A model generated the notes under the pieces. The model saw only the letters and a program-made list of their open reading frames with translations. It was not told the origin of the DNA and did no database searches. Both the position numbers and the translations under genes were made by a program. Below, piece by piece: positions 54,626-59,461 of a DNA stretch of 59,461 nt (position 1 is its first letter; each line of letters starts with the position of its first letter). This stretch comes from Caldithrix sp964532875 (GTDB lineage Bacteria > Calditrichota > Calditrichia > Calditrichales > Calditrichaceae): assembly GCA_964532875.1 (NCBI GenBank), contig CAZHIZ010000004.1, forward strand, positions 1-59,461, written 5' to 3'.

Positions 54626-55885
54626 ATGCCCATCATTCAGGGAGAGATTGCACTGCCGGGCGACAAATCCATTGCGCATCGGGCCGCACTCTTTTCGGCT
54701 TTAATCGACGAAGAATCCACTTTTGAAAATTTCAACTTTAATCGGGATTGTTCGGCCACTTTGGCCTGTTTGGAGCAACTCGGCATCGAACATACGTTCG
54801 ACGGTAACAAATTGCACATCAAAGGCAAACATTTGTCTTGCTGGCAGGAGCCGGTGAGCGATTTAAATGCGCAAAATTCAGGCACCACGGCCCGCTTGCT
54901 GAGCGGTTTATTGATCCATTTGCCCTTTAGCACCCGCTTAACTGGAGATGCCTCTTTATCGCGTCGCCCGATGCAGCGCATTTTATCTCCGTTACGCTCC
55001 ATGGGCGCCCGCATCGAAGATACGGAAGGCCATTTACCGTTGCGTTTTTTCCCCAGCACCCGCATTCACGGTATCGAATATCGTTTACCGGTAGCCAGCG
55101 CACAGGTTAAATCGGCTGTGTTACTGGCCGGGTTGTTTGCGCACGGAGAAACACGGGTTATCGAACCGCTGCCAACGCGCGACCACACAGAGCGCCTGCT
55201 GCGTTTACCCGTTCAAACGGACGATCACGGCAACCGAATCATTAAAAGCTCGCCCGATGTTGACATTCCCAATATTTCCATGACTATCCCCGGAGATTTC
55301 TCTTCCGCCGCCTTTTTTATTACGGCCGCACTTATTGTGCCGCAATCGGAATTAGTCATTCGCCGCGTTTCTTTAAATCCCACACGTACCGGATTTTTAG
55401 ACGTGCTGAATCGCATGGGCATTACGATTAAATCGATTGTTACTCAGGAAGAACCGGAACCCATGGGTGATTTGCATGTGCACCAGCAGAACTTTAAAAA
55501 TATTACCGTTCCTCATGAGCTTGTCCCCAATATCATCGATGAAATTCCCATTTTAAGTATTTTAGCGACCCGGGGAGAGGGCCGCTTTGAAGTGCGCGGC
55601 GCTTCCGAATTGCGCGTTAAGGAATCCGATCGTATTAAGGCTATTGTAATGAACTTACGGGCCGTGGGTGTGGAAGTGGAAGAATTTGAAGACGGATTTG
55701 CCCTTTCGGGTCCGCAAACTCTGCAAGGCGGTAAGATTACTACCTTTGGTGATCATCGTATTGCCATGTCCTTTGCCGTGGCGAATCTTATTTCTAACGG
55801 TAAAATTGAACTGGATCAGCCCGAATGCGTGGCTGTTTCTTTCCCCCAATTTTTCGAATTGTTGCGGCAAGTAACCGTGGAGTAG
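54626..55885 (+). CDS. aroA: 5-enolpyruvylshikimate-3-phosphate synthase
   Basis: The 419-residue enzyme adds enolpyruvate to shikimate-3-P. It has PGDKSIAHRAALFSAL, NSGTTARLLSGLL, GDASLSRRPM, the SAQVKSAVLLAGL and ESDRIKAI motifs and GDHRIAMSFAV. The NSGTTAR rather than NAGTAMR form places it with class II synthases. A strong ribosome site (AAGGAG) precedes the ATG. aroE follows after six bases. Confidence 0.96.
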   Translation: MPIIQGEIALPGDKSIAHRAALFSALIDEESTFENFNFNRDCSATLACLEQLGIEHTFDGNKLHIKGKHLSCWQEPVSDLNAQNSGTTARLLSGLLIHLPFSTRLTGDASLSRRPMQRILSPLRSMGARIEDTEGHLPLRFFPSTRIHGIEYRLPVASAQVKSAVLLAGLFAHGETRVIEPLPTRDHTERLLRLPVQTDDHGNRIIKSSPDVDIPNISMTIPGDFSSAAFFITAALIVPQSELVIRRVSLNPTRTGFLDVLNRMGITIKSIVTQEEPEPMGDLHVHQQNFKNITVPHELVPNIIDEIPILSILATRGEGRFEVRGASELRVKESDRIKAIVMNLRAVGVEVEEFEDGFALSGPQTLQGGKITTFGDHRIAMSFAVANLISNGKIELDQPECVAVSFPQFFELLRQVTVE

Positions 55886-55891
55886 TTGACC

Positions 55892-56746
55892 ATGAAAGTA
55901 CATTCCGCAAAACCGTTGTCCCGTTATGCCATTCTGGGCTATCCGTTAGAACATTCCGTTTCGCCGCTTTTGCACAACCGTGCTTTTAAGGATTACGGCA
56001 TGAGGGCTGTGTATCAAAAATTGGCCGTTCCGCCGCAGGAATTCGAGCGGGAAATTGCCAAAATCAAAAAAGAAGATTGGCAGGGATTTAACGTAACCAT
56101 TCCTTACAAGGAGCGCATTATTCCTTTTTTGGATTGGATCGATGAGACGGCCCGTGCCATCGGGGCGGTGAACACCATCAAATGTGAAGCCGGACGCTGG
56201 TTGGGCTTTAACACGGATTGGCTGGGATTTTTACGGCCGCTTGCCGGGGATTTAGCCCGAATAAAGCGATGTCTCGTTCTGGGAGCCGGCGGGGCAGCCC
56301 GTGCCGTGACCTTTGGCCTGATTGTTAAAGGGGAAGTGTCTTCTTTGACTGTGGCCAATCGCAGCTTACAGCGGGCGCAGCAGTTAATCGGCGATTTAAA
56401 AGCACACACATCGCTACCTCTGCAAGCGATTGGATTGCAGGAAGTGGCCTCTTTCAAAGAGCCCCCGTTTGACCTTATTGTGAATACGACTTCTGTGGGC
56501 ATGAATGATGATCAAGATCGGCTGATTTGCGATCCCCGACCCTTGGCCCATGCGCAAACGATTGTGTACGATTTGGTTTACAAACCGCCCGAAACCGCTT
56601 TTTTGCGTCGTGCCCGTTCCGCTGGTTTGCGCGCATTGAACGGTTACCCCATGCTGGTGTATCAGGCCGACGAAGCCTTTAAAATTTGGACGGGAAAACC
56701 GTACAAATCGTCCACGCTGCAGGCTCTGCTTTCAGGGGGAATTTAG
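55892..56746 (+). CDS. aroE: Shikimate dehydrogenase
   Basis: The 284-residue NADP enzyme reduces dehydroshikimate. The catalytic pair is K73 (NVTIPYK) and D109 (NTDWLG). The nucleotide-binding loop VLGAGGAARAV and TTSVGM are present. It lies six bases after aroA, so the two form an operon. The ATG with GGAG ten bases upstream is chosen over a TTG six bases earlier. Confidence 0.95.
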   Translation: MKVHSAKPLSRYAILGYPLEHSVSPLLHNRAFKDYGMRAVYQKLAVPPQEFEREIAKIKKEDWQGFNVTIPYKERIIPFLDWIDETARAIGAVNTIKCEAGRWLGFNTDWLGFLRPLAGDLARIKRCLVLGAGGAARAVTFGLIVKGEVSSLTVANRSLQRAQQLIGDLKAHTSLPLQAIGLQEVASFKEPPFDLIVNTTSVGMNDDQDRLICDPRPLAHAQTIVYDLVYKPPETAFLRRARSAGLRALNGYPMLVYQADEAFKIWTGKPYKSSTLQALLSGGI

Positions 56747-56882
56747 GCTAAATCACGGTATTCGAGCGCCATGAACACCTGCAAACGAGGCGATTCAATT
56801 CTGCTTTGTACGGTTTCAGGGCCCGAATCCGTGGCGGCAAACGCCTTATGTTGTCATTCATAGTGACAGGCTGGCCATGGCC

Positions 56883-56990
56883 TGTCATCCTGAGCGAAGC
56901 GAAGGATCCCTTCCAAACTTTGTGGGGTAGCGCTTTGAATAACAAGGGGATTCCTCGTCGTTCCGATTTTCGGGACGCCTCGGAATGACA
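56883..56990. repeat. REPIN-like inverted doublet 1
   Basis: A forward unit beginning TGTCATCCTGAGCGAAGCG at 56883-56910 and a reversed unit at 56946-56990 (ending GGAATGACA). The inner spacer of this doublet (56904-56959) also occurs, in the opposite orientation, at 46752-46810. Confidence 0.65.
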
Positions 56991-57003
56991 CCCCAACCCG
57001 ATG

Positions 57004-57093
57004 TGTCATCCTGAGCGAAGCGAAGGATCCCATGTATTGTGTAAAGGATTCTTCACTTCGTCCCGCCCGGGCGGGACTCCGTTCAGAATGACA
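57004..57093. repeat. REPIN-like inverted doublet 2
   Basis: A forward unit at 57004-57031, the same as in doublet 1, faces a reversed unit at 57046-57093 that carries a CCCGCCCGGGCGGG insertion. The spacer is 14 bases. It ends 40 bases before the GIY-YIG gene. Confidence 0.65.
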
Positions 57094-57132
57094 TAAAGGT
57101 GAGACATAATAAAACAGGGAAAAGACAAAAAT

Positions 57133-57432
57133 TTGTCCAAACAGCATAATTATTACGTGTATATTATGACCAATAAAAACAACACGGTTCTGTACACGGG
57201 CGTTTGTAATGATTTAATGCGCCGTGTGTGGGAGCACAAACACAAGGTTAATCCCCATTCCTTTACGGCGCGTTACAATGTTTGTAAACTGGTTTACTAT
57301 GAATGGTTCAATGACATAAACCCCGCGATTGTACGTGAAAAGCAAATCAAAGGCTGGTTACGAGTAAAAAAAATAGCGTTAATTGAAAGCAAAAATTCAG
57401 AATGGAGGGATTTGTCAGAAGAGTGGGCGTAG
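57133..57432 (+). CDS. Solitary GIY-YIG nuclease family protein
   Basis: The 99-residue protein is a stand-alone GIY-YIG domain (COG2827/YhbQ type): YYVYIMTN..VLYTGVCNDLMRRVWEHK, then the conserved R-x3-YNxxKLVYYE-like RYNVCKLVYYEWF and REKQIKGW with a final acidic residue. The TTG at 57133 is used as start because an internal ATG (at 57166) would remove the YVYI half of the motif. It is flanked on both sides by copies of the same REPIN-like repeat. Enzyme partners are unknown. Function: a DNA nuclease, by family inference only. Confidence 0.85.
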   Translation: MSKQHNYYVYIMTNKNNTVLYTGVCNDLMRRVWEHKHKVNPHSFTARYNVCKLVYYEWFNDINPAIVREKQIKGWLRVKKIALIESKNSEWRDLSEEWA

Positions 57433-57441
57433 CGCTCTACC

Positions 57442-57521
57442 TATCATCATGAGCGCAGCGAAGAATCCCCTCCAAGCACCAGGGCATTCTTCATCCCGTT
57501 AAAACGGGATGAAGAATGGCA
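57442..57521. repeat. REPIN-like doublet 3 with a 34-base perfect palindrome
   Basis: A forward unit at 57442-57470 is followed by a reversed unit at 57482-57521. Inside the latter, 57485-57518 is a perfect palindrome with a 16-bp stem and an AA centre. It begins ten bases past the GIY-YIG stop. Confidence 0.65.
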
Positions 57522-57699
57522 CTCAATTGGTAGTGAAGAATCCATTGAAAACTTAACCGGCAGAATTGAAAGCTCCATTCACCCGTTTTCCTTCAAGTAA
57601 ACTTGTAGGCTGCATTTTTTCTTTAGTCTTTGCAAAAGATTTTGTAATTTAGGTATTCTAATTGGTGTAAATAAAGTACCATAAACAATTGAGGGGGTT

Positions 57700-59461
57700 A
57701 TGGCCAAAGCATTAGTCGAATGTGTTCCGAATTTTTCCGAAGGTCGGAATATGGATGTGATTAAACAGATCACCAATGAAATCGAATCCGTTGAAGGTGT
57801 TAAGTTATTGGATGTGGACCCCGGGGCCGAGATGAATCGCACGGTCGTTACTTTTATCGGGCCGCCGGAAGGTGTGAAAGAAGCGGCTTTTCGGGCCATT
57901 AAAAAGGCCAGTGAATTAATCGACATGCGCAAACATCACGGCAGCCATCCGCGCATGGGTGCCACGGATGTCTGTCCTTTCGTTCCGGTAACGGGTATTT
58001 CGGAAGAAGAATGTGTAAAGCTTTCTAAGGAAGTGGCCAAACGCGTGGGTGAAGAATTGCATATCCCTGTGTATTTATACGAAAAATCGGCCACCCGTCC
58101 CGAGCGGCGTAATTTGGCCGTTATTCGGCAAGGGGAATACGAAGGTTTGGCCGAAAAATTGAAAGATCCCCAATGGAAGCCCGACTTCGGTCCGGCGGAA
58201 TTTAATGCCAAAGCCGGTGCCACGGTTATCGGAGTGCGAGAGTTTTTAATCGCTTACAATATTAATTTGAATACCCGTGAAGCCAAATATGCCACGGATA
58301 TTGCCTTTGAACTGCGCGAAAAAGGTCGTTCGGCACGTCGCGGAAATATTAAGCCTTTTTATTTTAAAGGGCAGGAAATTCTAAAATACAAACCGGGTGC
58401 CTATCCTTGCGGTAGTTGCGATTTTGTGGGTAAAACCATCGAAGAAACCGTAGCGCATTGTCAAAAAGAGCACGGCTACGATTTGCGCGAATTGTTGAAA
58501 TTAAACGGCATCGATCCGGAGCATCCCGAGGGCAAATCCGTTAAAAAGCCGGGGAAATTCAAATATTGCAAAGCCATCGGTTGGTTTGTACCGGAATACG
58601 ATCGGGCACAGATTTCCATCAATTTGACCAATTACAAAGTCACTTCCATGCACCATGTCATCGAAGAAACGCGCCGTCTGGCCGCCGAACGGGGGCTGGT
58701 TGTTACCGGAAGTGAAATCGTCGGTCTGGTACCGTATCCCGCCTTATTGGAAAGCGGTAAGTTCTATTTAAAGCGCCAATCGAAATCCACGGGAATTCCC
58801 ATCAAAGATATTTTGGAAACAGCCGTGCAATCGCTGGGCTTGCGCGACGTGAGCGAATTTAAGATCGAGGAGCGGGTTTTAGGTTTGCCCGACGATTTGA
58901 ACGCGCCATTGGTGCAGATGAAAGTTACGGATTTTATTGATGAAGTCTCGCGTGAATCTCCCGCACCGGGTGGCGGTTCCATTGCCGCTTTAGCCGGCAG
59001 TTTGGGAGCTTCCTTATCATCCATGGTTTCCAATTTAACGGCCAATAAGCGGGGCAGTGAACAGGTTGATGCCGTTTTGGAAGAAGCGGCTGAGAAAGCC
59101 CAACAGATTAAGTTCAAATTAGCCGCGGCCATCGATGAAGATACGCGCGCTTTTAATGCCTACATGGAAGCGCGGCGTCTGCCTTCCAAAACCCCCGAAG
59201 AAAAAAAGAAAAAATTCGAAGCCGAACAGGAAGGCTTGAAACAGGCGGTTGCGGTTCCTTTAAATACCGCCAGGCAAAGTTTGGAAGCATTAAAGGTAGC
59301 GCAGGTCGTTGTTAAATACGGCAACCCCAACTCCATTACCGATGTGGGCGTGGGGGCTCTGATGGCTTACAACGGAGTAAAAGGCGGAATTTTTAATGTT
59401 CTGATCAATCTCGGTCAAATTCAGGATGCGGATTTTGTAGATGAGATGCGCAAGACCTGTG
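57700..59461 (+). CDS. ftcD: Bifunctional glutamate formimidoyltransferase / formimidoyl-THF cyclodeaminase (3' truncated)
   Basis: This gene runs off the right edge after 587 codons. The N-terminal formiminotransferase domain includes VECVPNFSEGR, MNRTVVTFIG and HGSHPRMGATDVCPFVP. The cyclodeaminase domain starts near residue 408 (VTDFIDEV, ESPAPGGGSIAALAGSLGASL). It transfers the formimino group from histidine breakdown to tetrahydrofolate and then releases ammonia. An insertion around residues 230-290 carries C237, C240, H253 and H258, which have the spacing of a classical C2H2 zinc finger (C-x2-C-x12-H-x4-H), within the stretch of the domain before KFKYCKAIGWFVPEY. The ATG has GAGGGGG upstream. 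Confidence 0.93.
   Translation, partial: MAKALVECVPNFSEGRNMDVIKQITNEIESVEGVKLLDVDPGAEMNRTVVTFIGPPEGVKEAAFRAIKKASELIDMRKHHGSHPRMGATDVCPFVPVTGISEEECVKLSKEVAKRVGEELHIPVYLYEKSATRPERRNLAVIRQGEYEGLAEKLKDPQWKPDFGPAEFNAKAGATVIGVREFLIAYNINLNTREAKYATDIAFELREKGRSARRGNIKPFYFKGQEILKYKPGAYPCGSCDFVGKTIEETVAHCQKEHGYDLRELLKLNGIDPEHPEGKSVKKPGKFKYCKAIGWFVPEYDRAQISINLTNYKVTSMHHVIEETRRLAAERGLVVTGSEIVGLVPYPALLESGKFYLKRQSKSTGIPIKDILETAVQSLGLRDVSEFKIEERVLGLPDDLNAPLVQMKVTDFIDEVSRESPAPGGGSIAALAGSLGASLSSMVSNLTANKRGSEQVDAVLEEAAEKAQQIKFKLAAAIDEDTRAFNAYMEARRLPSKTPEEKKKKFEAEQEGLKQAVAVPLNTARQSLEALKVAQVVVKYGNPNSITDVGVGALMAYNGVKGGIFNVLINLGQIQDADFVDEMRKTC

Noticed and set aside
57133..57432. GIY-YIG protein as a homing endonuclease or part of an intron
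   Set aside because: There is no intron or interrupted host gene around it; it is a free-standing short domain, so the repeat-linked interpretation fits better.
1..59461. tRNA, rRNA, prophage or insertion sequence genes
   Set aside because: I found no cloverleaf-like segment, no ribosomal RNA stretch and no transposase or phage structural gene by reading the intergenic sequences and the long reading frames; short RNAs could still be missed by eye.

Overview
The window looks like a chromosomal contig or scaffold from an anaerobic, Gram-negative bacterium of the Fibrobacteres-Chlorobi-Bacteroidetes (FCB) branch, most probably Calditrichota or a close relative such as candidate phylum KSB1. The evidence is a very large secreted protein (50172-54296) ending in a type IX secretion sorting domain with the QNYPNPFNP signature, a PorV/PorQ-type outer-membrane protein (12741-13721), a class II superoxide reductase typical of anaerobes, two DUF4954 proteins and a NagB-PIG-L fusion. 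The placement is inferred from protein families, with no 16S rRNA gene present. Three runs of exactly 100 N (18156-18255, 20437-20536, 35695-35794) are scaffold gaps, and two of them interrupt genes.

Layout. 1-627 holds no gene but a pile of small palindromes and three copies of an interspersed structured repeat. 628-6162 carries an NhaC-type antiporter, superoxide reductase, a TPR protein, a DUF1015 protein and a DoxX protein. 6639-12616 is one long translationally coupled operon: dnaE, dtd, a kinase-less PASTA protein, rpe and a polyprenol/dolichol-kinase-like membrane protein. 12741-17868 has the PorV-like porin, a TPR lipid-exposed or periplasmic protein, an RqcH-type NFACT protein and a YicC-type RNase. 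17992-20581 is a gapped CBM9-like gene followed by a MvaI/BcnI-type restriction-modification pair. 20629-29932 has a secreted GH2 beta-galactosidase, polA and a beta-propeller/phosphoesterase lipoprotein.

30324-46432 is the most coherent functional block and appears to be an amino-sugar island: a small acyl carrier protein, an ADP-forming acyl-CoA synthetase and nagB in one operon; a DUF4954 left-handed beta-helix protein; YjbQ and a NagB-PIG-L fusion on the other strand; HU; a PBP4-type peptidase; a radical SAM enzyme; a LOG-family hydrolase; a second DUF4954 protein; and a divergently transcribed ROK-family repressor. Together they suggest uptake or recycling of GlcNAc or cell-wall amino sugars, with deacetylation, deamination to fructose-6-P and ATP-yielding acetate formation. 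Substrates of DUF4954 and of the fusion protein are unknown.

47155-59461 is housekeeping again: tgt-yajC-fmt, rpsU, the giant exported protein, aroA-aroE, a solitary GIY-YIG nuclease and a truncated bifunctional formiminotransferase-cyclodeaminase with an unexpected C2H2-type zinc-finger motif. Intergenic regions on this side contain several families of palindromic repeats; the GIY-YIG gene is flanked on both sides by REPIN-like inverted doublets, which makes it a candidate partner of that repeat family.
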